64,000 nt of DNA. Origin: Mycobacterium sp. DL440 (GTDB lineage: Bacteria > Actinomycetota > Actinomycetes > Mycobacteriales > Mycobacteriaceae). The notes beneath the pieces were generated by a model, which saw nothing but the letters and a program-made list of their open reading frames with translations, did no database searches and was not told the origin of the DNA. Position 1 is the first letter of the stretch, and every line of letters begins with the position of its first letter. A program made the position numbers and the translations under genes. The stretch lies in assembly GCF_011745145.1 (NCBI RefSeq), contig NZ_CP050191.1:2408984-2472983 (forward strand). The letters are read 5' to 3'. Of this stretch, positions 17,199 through 26,956 are shown piece after piece.

Positions 17199-18644
17199 AT
17201 GCCAAGTCCCTCCATCACCTCGCCGCAAGTAGCCATCAACGACATTGGCTCGGCCGAGGACTTTCTCGCCGCGATCGACAAGACCATCAAGTACTTCAAC
17301 GATGGCGACATCGTCGAAGGGACCATCGTCAAGGTTGACCGTGACGAGGTTCTGCTCGACATCGGTTACAAGACCGAAGGTGTCATTCCTTCCCGTGAAC
17401 TCTCCATCAAGCACGACGTCGACCCCAATGAGGTCGTTTCCGTGGGCGATGAGGTCGAGGCCCTCGTTCTCACCAAGGAGGACAAGGAAGGCCGTCTGAT
17501 CCTGTCCAAGAAGCGGGCTCAGTACGAGCGCGCCTGGGGCACCATCGAAGAGCTCAAGGAGAAGGACGAGGCCGTCAAGGGCACCGTCATCGAGGTCGTC
17601 AAGGGCGGCCTGATCCTCGACATCGGCCTGCGCGGCTTCCTGCCCGCATCGCTGGTCGAGATGCGTCGTGTCCGCGATCTGCAGCCGTACATCGGCAAGG
17701 AGATCGAGGCCAAGATCATCGAGCTGGACAAGAACCGCAACAACGTGGTGCTGAGCCGCCGCGCCTGGCTGGAGCAGACCCAGTCCGAGGTGCGCAGCGA
17801 GTTCCTCAACCAGCTGCAGAAGGGCGCCATCCGCAAGGGTGTCGTCTCCTCGATCGTCAACTTCGGCGCCTTCGTCGATCTCGGCGGTGTCGACGGCCTG
17901 GTGCACGTCTCCGAGCTGTCCTGGAAGCACATCGATCACCCGTCCGAGGTGGTTCAGGTGGGCGACGAGGTCACCGTCGAGGTGCTCGACGTCGACATGG
18001 ATCGCGAGCGGGTTTCGCTGTCGCTCAAGGCGACTCAGGAAGATCCGTGGCGGCACTTCGCCCGCACACATGCCATCGGCCAGATCGTGCCGGGCAAGGT
18101 CACCAAGCTGGTGCCGTTCGGCGCGTTCGTCCGCGTCGAGGAGGGCATCGAGGGCCTGGTGCACATCTCGGAGCTGTCCGAGCGCCACGTCGAGGTCCCG
18201 GACCAGGTGGTCACCGTCGGCGACGACGCGATGGTCAAGGTCATCGACATCGACCTGGAGCGTCGCCGGATCTCGCTGAGCCTCAAGCAGGCCAACGAGG
18301 ACTACACCGAGGAGTTCGACCCGTCGAAGTACGGCATGGCCGACAGCTACGACGACCAGGGCAACTACATCTTCCCCGAGGGCTTCGACGCCGAGACCAA
18401 CGAATGGCTCGAAGGCTTCGACAAGCAGCGGGAAGAGTGGGAGGCCCGCTATGCCGAGGCCGAGCGCCGGCACAAGATGCACACCACGCAGATGGAGAAG
18501 TTCGCCGCGGCCGAGGCCGAGGAAGCTGCTCGTCCGACCTCGTCGTCGTCCAACGGCGCTGGTCGCGAAGAGTCCACTGGTGGCACGCTGGCCAGCGACG
18601 CACAGCTGGCTGCTCTGCGCGAGAAGCTCGCAGGCAACGCCTAA
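17199..18644 (+). CDS. rpsA: 30S ribosomal protein S1
   Basis: S1 binds mRNA on the small subunit and helps initiation. The 481-residue protein has four S1 RNA-binding repeats, at about residues 35-105, 120-190, 205-275 and 290-360. The third, GVVSSIVNFGAFVDLGGVDGLVHVSELSW, and fourth, GKVTKLVPFGAFVRVEEGIEGLVHISELS, are most regular. A charged, serine-rich tail follows, as in other actinobacteria, which have four repeats instead of the six of E. coli. ATG 17199 is chosen over an upstream GTG 17106 because the family starts MPSPS. The 184 bases between PrsW and rpsA hold its promoter, but I cannot fix the boxes. A strong hairpin terminates the gene. Confidence 0.96.
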   Translation: MPSPSITSPQVAINDIGSAEDFLAAIDKTIKYFNDGDIVEGTIVKVDRDEVLLDIGYKTEGVIPSRELSIKHDVDPNEVVSVGDEVEALVLTKEDKEGRLILSKKRAQYERAWGTIEELKEKDEAVKGTVIEVVKGGLILDIGLRGFLPASLVEMRRVRDLQPYIGKEIEAKIIELDKNRNNVVLSRRAWLEQTQSEVRSEFLNQLQKGAIRKGVVSSIVNFGAFVDLGGVDGLVHVSELSWKHIDHPSEVVQVGDEVTVEVLDVDMDRERVSLSLKATQEDPWRHFARTHAIGQIVPGKVTKLVPFGAFVRVEEGIEGLVHISELSERHVEVPDQVVTVGDDAMVKVIDIDLERRRISLSLKQANEDYTEEFDPSKYGMADSYDDQGNYIFPEGFDAETNEWLEGFDKQREEWEARYAEAERRHKMHTTQMEKFAAAEAEEAARPTSSSSNGAGREESTGGTLASDAQLAALREKLAGNA

Positions 18645-18655
18645 CAAGTACGGCA

Positions 18656-18690
18656 ACGAACGCCCCGGCCCTTTGGGTCGGGGCGTTCGT
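18656..18690 (+). terminator. Hairpin terminator of rpsA
   Basis: Arms ACGAACGCCCCG (18656-18667) and CGGGGCGTTCGT (18679-18690) are perfect 12-base complements, and the loop contains a further CCC/GGG pairing. There is no long T-run, as is common in mycobacteria. It begins 11 bases after the rpsA stop and ends 29 bases before coaE. Confidence 0.85.
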
Positions 18691-18719
18691 CGTTCCAGGG
18701 GCCTGACAGACTGTGGGGC

Positions 18720-19883
18720 GTGCTTCGCATCGGGTTAACCGGCGGTATCGGCGCCGGGAAGTCAACAGTGTCGGCAACATTCAGCGATCTCGGCGGCATC
18801 ATCGTCGACGGTGACGTCATCGCGCGTGAGGTGGTCGAGCCTGGGACCGAGGGCTTGACCAAGCTAGTCGACGCGTTCGGGGACGGGATCCTGCTGCCCG
18901 AGGGCGCACTGAACCGTCCTGCGTTGGCGGCGGTCGCTTTCAGCGACGATGAGAAGCGCGCCACCCTGAACGGGATCGTGCATCCGCTGGTGGCGCACCG
19001 CCGGTCGGAGCTCATCGCGGCGGCCCATGAAGATGCGGTCATCATCGAGGACATCCCGCTTTTGGTGGAATCTCAGATGGCGCCGATGTTCCCGTTGGTC
19101 ATCATCGTCAACGCCGACGCGGAACTGCGCGTCAAGCGGCTCATCGAATATCGCGGGTTCACCGAAGCGGACGCCCGCGCCCGCATCGCCGCGCAGGCGA
19201 CCGAGGAGCAGCGCCGCGCGGTCGCCGATGTGTGGTTGGACAACTCGGGCAGCCCCGGCGCCGTCGTCGAGCAGGCCCGCGCCCTTTGGCACGAGCGGAT
19301 CCTGCCCTTCGCGCACAACCTGAAGATCCGGCAGCCGGCGCGTCGGGACCCCGTCCTGGTGCCCTACGACGCGACCTGGCCGGACCAGGCGCGCCGCATC
19401 ATCGCCCGACTCAACACGGCCTGCGGCCACCGTGCGGTGCGCATCGACCACATCGGTTCGACCGCCGTGCCCGGGATGGATGCCAAGGATGTCATCGATG
19501 TGCAGGTGACGGTCGGGTCGCTGGATGTCGCCGACGAACTCGCCGACGCGTTGCTGACCGCCGGCTATCCCGTGGTGCCGGGCATCACCACGGACACACC
19601 GCACGATGACGATCCGACGTTGTGGCAGAAGCATTTTCATGCCTCGGCAGATCCCGGACGGCCAACCAATGTGCACATCCGGGTGGACGGCCGGCCGAAT
19701 CAGCGGTTCGCGCTGATGTTCGTCGACTGGTTGCGGGCCAACCCGGGCGTGCAGGCCGACTACCTGGCGGCCAAGCGTGCCGCATTGGTGACTTCCGACT
19801 ATGTCGTGGCCAAGGAGCCGTGGTTCCTGGACGCCTACCGACGCGCCTGGGAGTGGGCGGATACGACGGGCTGGACCGCCTGA
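18720..19883 (+). CDS. coaE: Dephospho-CoA kinase fused to a GrpB domain
   Basis: CoaE makes the last step of coenzyme A synthesis, phosphorylating dephospho-CoA with ATP. Residues 1-200 form the kinase: LTGGIGAGKSTVSATF is the P-loop, VDGDVIAREVVEPG the substrate-site Asp region and IEDIPLLVESQM the lid-adjacent segment. Residues 205-387 are a GrpB/nucleotidyltransferase-like domain (VLVPYDATWPDQARRI, DHIGSTAVPGMDAKDVIDVQV). The same fusion is known in mycobacteria, where the C-terminal part has been linked to kinase folding and stability. The start is GTG 18720. Length 387 residues. Confidence 0.95.
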   Translation: MLRIGLTGGIGAGKSTVSATFSDLGGIIVDGDVIAREVVEPGTEGLTKLVDAFGDGILLPEGALNRPALAAVAFSDDEKRATLNGIVHPLVAHRRSELIAAAHEDAVIIEDIPLLVESQMAPMFPLVIIVNADAELRVKRLIEYRGFTEADARARIAAQATEEQRRAVADVWLDNSGSPGAVVEQARALWHERILPFAHNLKIRQPARRDPVLVPYDATWPDQARRIIARLNTACGHRAVRIDHIGSTAVPGMDAKDVIDVQVTVGSLDVADELADALLTAGYPVVPGITTDTPHDDDPTLWQKHFHASADPGRPTNVHIRVDGRPNQRFALMFVDWLRANPGVQADYLAAKRAALVTSDYVVAKEPWFLDAYRRAWEWADTTGWTA

Positions 19884-20008
19884 CGCCGATACCGGCAAAG
19901 AACCGACATACCCCGACTTTCCCGACGCGGGATCAATTATCGCAATCTGACTTTCGGCACCGCTCCACTCCCGTATATATGGCCGCTGGGATGCAAGGGG
20001 GGTTGCGG

Positions 20009-22153
20009 ATGTCGTTGGTGCGCAGAGCAGCTGTTGTCGCCGGTACTTTTATGCTCGTCAGCGCGACGGTCGGACCGCCCGCGCACGCTGATCCCGCAGC
20101 CGGCAGTGACGGTTACTACCAGCCGTACTCCAACGACTTCACCGGGATGGAAGGCGCCTGGACGGCCGAAAAGGATGGGCCGCAACCGCATTCGGCGGTG
20201 CACATCGACTGGGATGTGCCGATCACGATGAGTGACGGGACGGTGTTGAAGGCGAACGTCTACCGGCCGATGGACAACGGCGTGGTCGTCACCGATCCGC
20301 TGCCGACCGTGCTCAACGCGACGCCCTACGCCAAGTGGGCGATGGCGATCGGAACCAAGCTGATGAACGCACCGGGTATCCAGGACGGCATCCTGCGCGG
20401 CATCGGGAGCCTGGAAAGCTCCGACCCGGCCCTGAGGAACCTGATGCAACTGATGCAGACCATGGACGGCGGCATGACTCAGGTCGTAATGCCAGACAAG
20501 CAGCTGGTCAAAAGTGGGTACGTATGGATCGACCTCGACGTGCGGGGTACCGGGTTCTCCGAGGGGGAATGGCAGTTGACCGGCCCACGGGAACAGCAGG
20601 ACACCGTCGAGGTGATCGACTGGATCAGCAAGCAGGACTTCAGTGACGGCAAGGTCGCCGCGACGGGTGTCTCCTATCACGCCATCAGCGCGCTACAGGC
20701 CGCCTCGCATCGGCCGCCCGCGCTGAAGGCTGTCTTTGCCGTCGAGCCCGCCACCGATCTCGTTCAGGACGTGGCGCTCCGCGGCGGGGGTATCAACGTC
20801 GGGTTCCTGCCGTTCTGGCTGCACATGGTCAACGGTCTCAAGCGCGTTCCCGATGTGCAGTCCATGGTCCTGGGTACCTACCAGCAGGAGTATCAAAAGT
20901 GGATCGATGACCGCGCTGAGGACCCCACGTCGATGTCCGATGCGATGTACACGGCACTCAACGCCCGCACGATGGGTGAGGTGCTCGGCTCGCACGAGGC
21001 GATGATGCTGTATGACTCACAAGGGCCGTGGCGCAAGGCCACCCGCATCGACATGGCCAATATCAATATCCCGACGATGATCACCGGCGGCTGGAGCGAC
21101 CTGTTCCGCAACGGTGAGTTCCGCTCCTTCCAGGATCTGACCGGGCTCAAACCCGGTGAGAAACAACTGATCATGGGACCGGGCTACCACGTCACCAGTA
21201 CCGGCGGATATGGCAAGCGCGATGCCCCACCCCGGGCGGACGTCCTACAGAAGGCATGGTTCGACCACTGGCTGAAAGGGATTGACAACGGCGTACAGAA
21301 CCTTGGGCCGGTGTTGGAGAAGATGCCAGGAGCCCAAGGATGGCAACGGATTTCGCAGTTGCCGCGCCCGGGGATGACCAACCGACGGATGTACCTGCGT
21401 AGCGAGGAAAGTCATACCGCGGTACGCACCTTGCACGACGGGTCGTTGTCGCCGCTCCCGCCGGCGACACCGAATCGGCTCACCGTCAAGGTCGGGGTGG
21501 CCAGCCTCTGTTCGGACATCACCAACACCCAGTACCTCGGCATCACCGCGATCCTCATGGAGTGCGCCCAGAATGAGAACACACATGAGGTCGACGGCCT
21601 GACCTTCACAAGCGAACCGGTGTCGGTGCCGACGGTGCTCTCCGGTCCGGTTGCCGTGCATCTGAATACACGGCACGAAGGAACCGACGGCTTCTGGATG
21701 GCAACCGTCAGTGATGTGGACGCCGCCACGGGCACCTCAGTTCCGTTGAGCACCGGGTGGGTCGTGTCTTCGATGCGGCAGGTTGACGAAGAACGAAGCA
21801 AACGCGGACCCGACGGTGACTACGTCGACCCCATCCAGACCCTCGATCTCAAGCGCGGATATCAGCCGGTCACACCGGGTGAGCCCACGACCATCGACTT
21901 CGGCACCTATCCGCTGGACGCGGTCTTGCAACCGGGCCACCGGCTGCGGGTCAGTATCTACAGCAGCAACTATCCCTCGGCCGTCCCGCCGATGCCGATG
22001 ATGATGGCGGCCGGACTGACACCGCCGCCGTACGACGTTCGGGATGTCGCACTCCTATTCGACCGAAGCAACACCTTCTATCCCGAACATCTCGACATCG
22101 ATCCGGCGGCACCCAGTTGGGTCAGTGTCCCCACCAGCGATCCCATCGCGTGA
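20009..22153 (+). CDS. Secreted CocE/NonD-type hydrolase (X-Pro peptidase/acylase family)
   Basis: This 714-residue alpha/beta hydrolase has a signal peptide (MSLVRRAAVVAGTFMLVSATVGPPAHA), so it acts outside the membrane. The family start is DWDVPITMSDGTVLKANVYRP; GYVWIDLDVRGTGFSEGEW precedes the nucleophile segment ATGVSYHAISAL, where the serine is probably that of GVS. The C-terminal half is the jelly-roll domain (LSGPVAVHLNTR through LQPGHRLRVSIYSSNYPSAVPP). Relatives cleave esters, amides or X-Pro peptides; the substrate is unknown. ATG 20009 is selected by the ribosome site AAGGGGGG just upstream, rather than ATG 19980. Confidence 0.88.
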   Translation: MSLVRRAAVVAGTFMLVSATVGPPAHADPAAGSDGYYQPYSNDFTGMEGAWTAEKDGPQPHSAVHIDWDVPITMSDGTVLKANVYRPMDNGVVVTDPLPTVLNATPYAKWAMAIGTKLMNAPGIQDGILRGIGSLESSDPALRNLMQLMQTMDGGMTQVVMPDKQLVKSGYVWIDLDVRGTGFSEGEWQLTGPREQQDTVEVIDWISKQDFSDGKVAATGVSYHAISALQAASHRPPALKAVFAVEPATDLVQDVALRGGGINVGFLPFWLHMVNGLKRVPDVQSMVLGTYQQEYQKWIDDRAEDPTSMSDAMYTALNARTMGEVLGSHEAMMLYDSQGPWRKATRIDMANINIPTMITGGWSDLFRNGEFRSFQDLTGLKPGEKQLIMGPGYHVTSTGGYGKRDAPPRADVLQKAWFDHWLKGIDNGVQNLGPVLEKMPGAQGWQRISQLPRPGMTNRRMYLRSEESHTAVRTLHDGSLSPLPPATPNRLTVKVGVASLCSDITNTQYLGITAILMECAQNENTHEVDGLTFTSEPVSVPTVLSGPVAVHLNTRHEGTDGFWMATVSDVDAATGTSVPLSTGWVVSSMRQVDEERSKRGPDGDYVDPIQTLDLKRGYQPVTPGEPTTIDFGTYPLDAVLQPGHRLRVSIYSSNYPSAVPPMPMMMAAGLTPPPYDVRDVALLFDRSNTFYPEHLDIDPAAPSWVSVPTSDPIA

Positions 22154-22245
22154 GAGGTGTTGGGCGACAGGGCCGTAATCGGGCCACCGGCGTGGGTTCA
22201 GAGGTTGAGGCGGTAGCGTCTGAAGCGTCCAAAGGGGGGACGAAC

Positions 22246-22980
22246 ATGTCAACATTGAAACCGGCCTTGGTTCCGGTCCGCCAGATTGCCGCCCATGAGC
22301 TGGTCGTCGACCAGATGCGGCGGGCGCTGGAACTCGGCCAGTTCCGGCCCGGTGACCGGCTGCCCACCGAACGCGAACTCTCCGACATGCTCGACGTGTC
22401 CCGCACGACGGTGCGTGCGGCCGTGGCCGTCCTCGAAAAGGAGGGTCTGATCACCGTGCGGCGCGGCCGGGGCGGCGGGTTCACCGTCCAGGCGCCGCAT
22501 TACGACGCCGCCCAGATGCGCCGGGAACTGCGCCGCAACAAGCGGGAGATCCGCGATGCGTTCGACTATCGCGTCGTCGTCGAGACGGGGGCCACCCGGC
22601 TGGCGGCCGAGCGACGCCGGGCAACCGATGTGACCGGGCTGCGCAAGCTGCTCAAGGGGATGGAAGCCGCGCTGCAGACCGGGATGAACGACCAGTCAGC
22701 TCAGCACACGACGGACTTCCAGACCCTCGACTCCGCATTTCACCTCGGCATCGCCGAGGCTACGCAGAACGAGCGGCTGCTGGAGGCGGTGGCCGACGCC
22801 CGCCGGAGGATGTGGCTACCGGTCGGTGCCATCTTCGGACGCCTGGAGCCCAACGCCAACGACTACCACGAGTCGATCCTCGAAGCGATCGCGAACCGTG
22901 ATCCGGAGCTGGCCGCCGCGCAGATGGCGGCCCACATCAACGACACCCGGCACACGGTCGAGTCCTGGCTGAAGCGCTGA
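22246..22980 (+). CDS. GntR/FadR-type transcriptional regulator
   Basis: The 244-residue protein has a winged helix near the N terminus (LELGQFRPGDRLPTERELSDMLDVSRTTVRAAVAVLEKEGLITVRRGRGGG) and a FadR-like FCD effector domain (FDYRVVVETGATRLAAERR, AFHLGIAEATQNERLLEAV, HESILEAIANRDPELAAAQMAAHI). The histidines of that domain usually bind a metal and a carboxylate ligand. The start ATG 22246 has a strong ribosome site (AAAGGGGGG). It is 92 bases after the secreted hydrolase and convergent with the secreted-protein gene; its targets are unknown. Confidence 0.9.
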   Translation: MSTLKPALVPVRQIAAHELVVDQMRRALELGQFRPGDRLPTERELSDMLDVSRTTVRAAVAVLEKEGLITVRRGRGGGFTVQAPHYDAAQMRRELRRNKREIRDAFDYRVVVETGATRLAAERRRATDVTGLRKLLKGMEAALQTGMNDQSAQHTTDFQTLDSAFHLGIAEATQNERLLEAVADARRRMWLPVGAIFGRLEPNANDYHESILEAIANRDPELAAAQMAAHINDTRHTVESWLKR

Positions 22981-22983
22981 CGG

Positions 22984-23559
22984 CTAGGCGGTCGGTGGCT
23001 CAGGTTCCGCCGACGACGGGACCGAGGGGTCAACGGGTGGCGGCGTCGCGGGATCGGTGCCCACCGGGGTGGTGTCGGCGGCATTGCCCGGCATCGGGGC
23101 GCTCAGCGGGGCGCCGCAGGGCAGACTGCCGTAGCTCGGATCGTCCTTGGGTCTGGTCAATCGTGGGCCGACGAAGGTGTCGGCCTGAGCGATGAGCTGG
23201 TCGTCCACCAGGATCTCGCAGTGTAGGTTCGCCGAGTACGGCCAGTCGATGCGGACGGCCATTCCGGCGGTCTCCGGGTTGGACACCACACCGGTCGCTT
23301 CGAAGATCCGCCCCGGCAGCATGGACGGATCGGCGGTGTTGATGTTGTCGTCGTCGATCTTGTAGGCGATGGTCGCGTTGCGCGATACGCCGTCGATCCT
23401 GGCGCGATAGGTGACGTTGTGTAGCTCCTGGTCGGGCAGCGGTTCCACCTGAGGCGGCGCCTCCGGATCGGCCTGTGCCGCAGCGGGAATCAACAGCGCG
23501 CCGGTGAGCAGTCCGGCCAGTGCGGGGAGGACTCCCCAGGCGTACTTAGCTGAGCTCAT
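22984..23559 (-). CDS. Secreted proline-rich-tailed protein of unknown function
   Basis: The 191-residue protein starts MSSAKYAWGVLPALAGLL and has a clear signal peptide ending near AAAQADPEA. The mature part contains HNVTYRARIDGVSRNATIAYKIDD and ANLHCEILVDDQL, a beta-rich domain known in mycobacterial secreted proteins (often 20-25 kDa, function unknown). It ends in a Pro/Ser-rich tail (DPATPPPVDPSVPSSAEPEPPTA). Two cysteines, in LHCEIL and LPCGAP, could form a disulphide. It lies 11 bases after the DUF402 gene on the same strand, suggesting an operon. Confidence 0.8.
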   Translation of the reverse strand: MSSAKYAWGVLPALAGLLTGALLIPAAAQADPEAPPQVEPLPDQELHNVTYRARIDGVSRNATIAYKIDDDNINTADPSMLPGRIFEATGVVSNPETAGMAVRIDWPYSANLHCEILVDDQLIAQADTFVGPRLTRPKDDPSYGSLPCGAPLSAPMPGNAADTTPVGTDPATPPPVDPSVPSSAEPEPPTA

Positions 23560-23570
23560 GAATCTCGACC

Positions 23571-24044
23571 TTACGCTCCCCGCCACGTGAGGGCCATTCC
23601 GTTGCCGGACAGCCACTGATCCAGGCGATATCCGCAGCTCGCCAGGCCCTCGATCGCGGTCGCCGCGGTTTGCACCGCGTGCTCGCCGACCTCCGGACTC
23701 AGCAGCCCGTGGCGGACCGCGGTGAGCAGCTCGTCGACGTCGCACAGCTCGACGCCGCGCCCGGTGCGGATCACCAGGTCCAGGTAGTGGTCCACCGCAT
23801 GCCAGGCCTCCGGGCCGGCGGTATAGCTGCCGATGTCGAGGTAGAAGTCCTGGTCACGCTCGTGACCGGGGTTGAAATGGAACACGCTGGCCCGCAGTCC
23901 GAGCGACGGTAGCAGCCACGATTCCAGGTAGTGGAACTGGGCCCGGCCGGGTGTCGGCCGCGCCATGTACAGCCCCCAGGGCTCGACGGTGTAGACATCG
24001 ACGGCCCGCACGATGCCTTTCGGATCGGTGTTCGTGCGGGCCAC
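23571..24044 (-). CDS. DUF402 protein (Rv1632c-like)
   Basis: The product has about 157 residues. [28 protein letters not shown], the [25 protein letters not shown] block and the DFYLDIG and [11 protein letters not shown] stretch belong to the DUF402 fold, whose relatives include nucleoside di/triphosphatases. Actinobacterial members lack assigned substrates. The first ordinary start codon is GTG 24044, but coding-like sequence continues upstream as [12 protein letters not shown] without ATG, GTG or TTG, so the real start may be an ATC at 24077. It is divergent from uvrB and occupies the position of Rv1632c. Confidence 0.75.
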   Translation of the reverse strand: MARTNTDPKGIVRAVDVYTVEPWGLYMARPTPGRAQFHYLESWLLPSLGLRASVFHFNPGHERDQDFYLDIGSYTAGPEAWHAVDHYLDLVIRTGRGVELCDVDELLTAVRHGLLSPEVGEHAVQTAATAIEGLASCGYRLDQWLSGNGMALTWRGA

Positions 24045-24145
24045 CAGGTCGAATGTCTCGTGCTTGGGTGCGTGGATGCGCCCAAGACTACGCGGGGAGT
24101 GAACGCGGGCGGAAGTTGTCGGTGCACCGTTCTACGCTGGTGAGC

Positions 24146-26305
24146 ATGGCCTTCGCGACCGAACACCCTGTGCTCGCGCATTCGGAGTACCGGGCTGTCG
24201 ACGACATCGTCCGGACCGGCGCCGAGTTCGAGGTGGTCAGTGAGTTTGACCCCGCCGGTGACCAGCCGGCTGCCATCGACGAGCTCGAGCGCCGGATCAA
24301 AGCCGGCGAGCGCGATGTCGTGCTGCTCGGCGCCACCGGTACCGGCAAGTCGGCCACCACTGCGTGGCTGATCGAGCGGCTGCAGCGGCCCACCCTGGTG
24401 ATGGCACCCAACAAGACACTGGCCGCCCAGCTTGCCAATGAATTGCGGGAGATGTTGCCGCACAACGCTGTTGAGTATTTTGTCTCGTACTACGACTACT
24501 ACCAGCCCGAGGCGTATATCGCCCAGACCGACACCTACATCGAGAAGGACAGCTCGATCAACGACGACGTCGAGCGGTTGCGGCACTCGGCGACCTCGAG
24601 CCTGCTGTCGCGGCGCGACGTGGTCGTGGTGGCCTCGGTGTCCTGCATCTACGGCCTGGGCACACCGCAGTCCTACCTCGACCGCTCGGTGGAGCTGGAG
24701 GTCGGCCAGGAGGTGCCGCGCGACGGGTTGCTGCGGTTGCTGGTGGATGTCCAGTACACCCGCAACGACATGGCGTTCACCCGAGGCTCCTTCCGGGTGC
24801 GCGGCGACACCGTGGAGATTATCCCGTCCTACGAGGAGCTCGCGGTGCGTATCGAGTTCTTCGGCGACGAGATCGAGGCGCTCTACTACATGCATCCGCT
24901 GACCGGCGACATCGTGCGGAAGGTCGATTCCCTGAGGGTCTTCCCGGCGACCCACTATGTGGCCGGACCCGAGCGGATGGCGCATGCGATCTCGACCATC
25001 GAGGCCGAGCTCGAGGCGCGGCTGGCCGAACTGGAGGGGCAGGGCAAGCTGCTGGAGGCCCAGCGCCTGCGGATGCGCACCAACTACGACCTCGAGATGA
25101 TGAAACAGGTCGGGTTCTGTTCAGGCATCGAGAACTACTCGCGCCACATCGACGGCCGCCCGGCCGGTTCGTCACCTGCTACGTTGCTCGACTATTTCCC
25201 CGAGGACTTCCTGCTCGTCATCGACGAGTCCCACGTCACCGTGCCCCAGATCGGCGGCATGTACGAGGGTGACATGTCGCGCAAGCGCAACCTGGTGGAT
25301 TTCGGCTTCCGGCTGCCCTCGGCGGTCGACAACCGGCCGCTGACCTGGGAGGAATTCGCCGACCGGATCGGGCAGACGGTGTACCTGTCGGCGACGCCGG
25401 GTGCGTATGAGATCAGTCAGGCCGGGGGCGAGTTTGTCGAGCAGGTGATCCGCCCGACCGGGCTGGTCGATCCGCAGGTGGTGGTGAAGCCGACAAAGGG
25501 CCAGATCGACGATCTGATCGGCGAGATCCGCACCCGCACCGAGCGCGACGAGCGGGTTCTGGTCACCACGCTGACGAAGAAGATGGCGGAGGATCTCACC
25601 GACTATCTCCTGGAACTCGGCATCAAGGTCCGGTATCTGCATTCGGAGGTCGACACGTTGCGGCGGGTCGAGCTGCTGCGCCAGCTGCGGCTCGGGGAGT
25701 ACGACGTGCTGGTCGGTATCAACCTGCTGCGCGAGGGTCTGGATCTTCCCGAGGTGTCTCTGGTCGCGATTCTCGACGCCGACAAGGAGGGCTTCCTGCG
25801 CTCCACGCGCAGCCTGATCCAGACCATCGGCCGCGCGGCGCGCAATGTGTCCGGCGAAGTGCACATGTATGCGGACAAGATCACCGACTCGATGCGCGAC
25901 GCGATCGACGAGACCGAACGCCGCCGCGCCAAGCAGGTCGCCTACAACGAGGCGAACGGGATCGACCCGCAGCCACTGCGCAAGAAGATCGCCGACATCC
26001 TCGACCAGGTGTACCGCGAGGCTGACGACACCGAGTCGGTCGAAGTCGGCGGTTCGGGGCGCAATGCCTCGCGTGGCCGGCGTGCTCAGGGCGAGCCGGG
26101 ACGTTCCGTCAGCGCCGGCATCGTGGAGGGCCGGGACACCACGAACATGCCGCGGGCCGAATTGGCGGATCTGATCAAGGATCTGACCGAACAGATGATG
26201 ACCGCCGCCCGCGATCTGCAGTTCGAACTGGCAGCCCGGATCCGGGACGAGATCCAGGACCTGAAGAAGGAGCTGCGAGGGATGGACGCGGCCGGCCTGA
26301 AGTAA
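24146..26305 (+). CDS. uvrB: Excinuclease ABC subunit B
   Basis: UvrB verifies DNA damage and loads UvrC in nucleotide excision repair. The 719-residue protein has the Walker [14 protein letters not shown], the beta-hairpin region [25 protein letters not shown], the DEAD-like [10 protein letters not shown], the helicase C-terminal motifs [13 protein letters not shown] and QTIGRAARN, and a C-terminal UVR domain ([28 protein letters not shown]). ATG 24146 fits the family N-terminus [16 protein letters not shown]. The upstream part of the frame overlaps the divergent DUF402 gene and is not coding. It works with uvrA at 37050. Confidence 0.97.
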   Translation: MAFATEHPVLAHSEYRAVDDIVRTGAEFEVVSEFDPAGDQPAAIDELERRIKAGERDVVLLGATGTGKSATTAWLIERLQRPTLVMAPNKTLAAQLANELREMLPHNAVEYFVSYYDYYQPEAYIAQTDTYIEKDSSINDDVERLRHSATSSLLSRRDVVVVASVSCIYGLGTPQSYLDRSVELEVGQEVPRDGLLRLLVDVQYTRNDMAFTRGSFRVRGDTVEIIPSYEELAVRIEFFGDEIEALYYMHPLTGDIVRKVDSLRVFPATHYVAGPERMAHAISTIEAELEARLAELEGQGKLLEAQRLRMRTNYDLEMMKQVGFCSGIENYSRHIDGRPAGSSPATLLDYFPEDFLLVIDESHVTVPQIGGMYEGDMSRKRNLVDFGFRLPSAVDNRPLTWEEFADRIGQTVYLSATPGAYEISQAGGEFVEQVIRPTGLVDPQVVVKPTKGQIDDLIGEIRTRTERDERVLVTTLTKKMAEDLTDYLLELGIKVRYLHSEVDTLRRVELLRQLRLGEYDVLVGINLLREGLDLPEVSLVAILDADKEGFLRSTRSLIQTIGRAARNVSGEVHMYADKITDSMRDAIDETERRRAKQVAYNEANGIDPQPLRKKIADILDQVYREADDTESVEVGGSGRNASRGRRAQGEPGRSVSAGIVEGRDTTNMPRAELADLIKDLTEQMMTAARDLQFELAARIRDEIQDLKKELRGMDAAGLK

Positions 26306-26310
26306 CCAGA

Positions 26311-26343
26311 GTTGACCTCAACTGCGGTTCAGCTTCTAGCGTC
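26311..26343 (+). promoter_or_regulatory. MerR-like long-spacer promoter before the MFS pseudogene
   Basis: TTGACC (26312-26317) and TAGCGT (26338-26343) are 20 bases apart, and the spacer includes the imperfect dyad ACCTCAAC / GGTTCAGCT. This arrangement resembles MerR-family promoters, where the regulator sits in a 19-20-base spacer. The first half-site, in GTTGACCTCAAC, is intact while the second carries mismatches. The gene it served is now broken. Confidence 0.45.
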
Positions 26344-26349
26344 GTCGGT

Positions 26350-26955
26350 GTGACCGATACCGTGATGCCCGATACCGGGACCTGGCGGCAGTTGTTGGGC
26401 GCCCGGCGTGCTGCTGTACGCCACCAACGAATTCCTGACCATCAGCCTGCTGCCCAGTGCAGTGGCCGAGATCGGCGGGCAGCGGTTCTACGCCTGGGTG
26501 ACGACGGTGTACCTGGTGGCCTCGGTGGTCGCGGCCACCACTGTCCACTCGCTGCTGATGCGGCTGGGCCCGCGGCGCGCATATCTGTTGGGGCTCACGG
26601 TGTTCGGTGCCGGAAGCCTGGGCTGTGCGTTGGCCCCCAGCATGGAGGTGCTGCTCCTCGGGCGCACCGTGCAGGGTTTCGCCGGCGGCTTGTTGGCCGG
26701 CCTGGGTTATGCGGTGATCAACACTGCGCTGCCGAATACGTTGTGGACCAAGGCCTCTGCGTTGGTGTCGGCGATGTGGGGTATCGGCACACTGATCGGT
26801 CCGGCGGCGGGCGGGCTGTTCGCGCAGTTCGGCCACTGGCGCCCGTCGCATTGCCGCCCCGCACGATTGGCGGGGGACGGCGGCTCTGATCGGTGTCGGG
26901 GTGGCGCTGGTGGTCGGGTTCCTGTTCGTGGACCGGTCGCCGGGCCCACTAGTCC
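26350..26955 (+). pseudogene. MFS drug-efflux transporter (Rv1634-like), frameshifted and truncated
   Basis: Translation from GTG 26350 begins VTDTVMPDTGTWRQLLG, then the frame shifts near 26400 to continue as VLLYATNEFLTISLLPSAVAEIGG. This reads through five membrane segments of a 14-helix MFS transporter (LMRLGPRRAYLLGLTVFG, LLLGRTVQGFAGGLLAGLGY, SAMWGIGTLIGPAAGGLFAQFGHWR). Another frameshift lies near 26845-26875, after which GTAALIGVGVALVVGFLFVDRSPG continues the sixth. Homology then ends at repeat copy C. The second half, over 250 residues, is missing. The position just after uvrB equals that of Rv1634. Confidence 0.85.
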
Positions 26956-26956
26956 C

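Noticed and set aside
17166..18656. 496-codon minus-strand frame antisense to rpsA
   Set aside because: Same mirror effect; the rpsA frame has four S1 domains and its own terminator.
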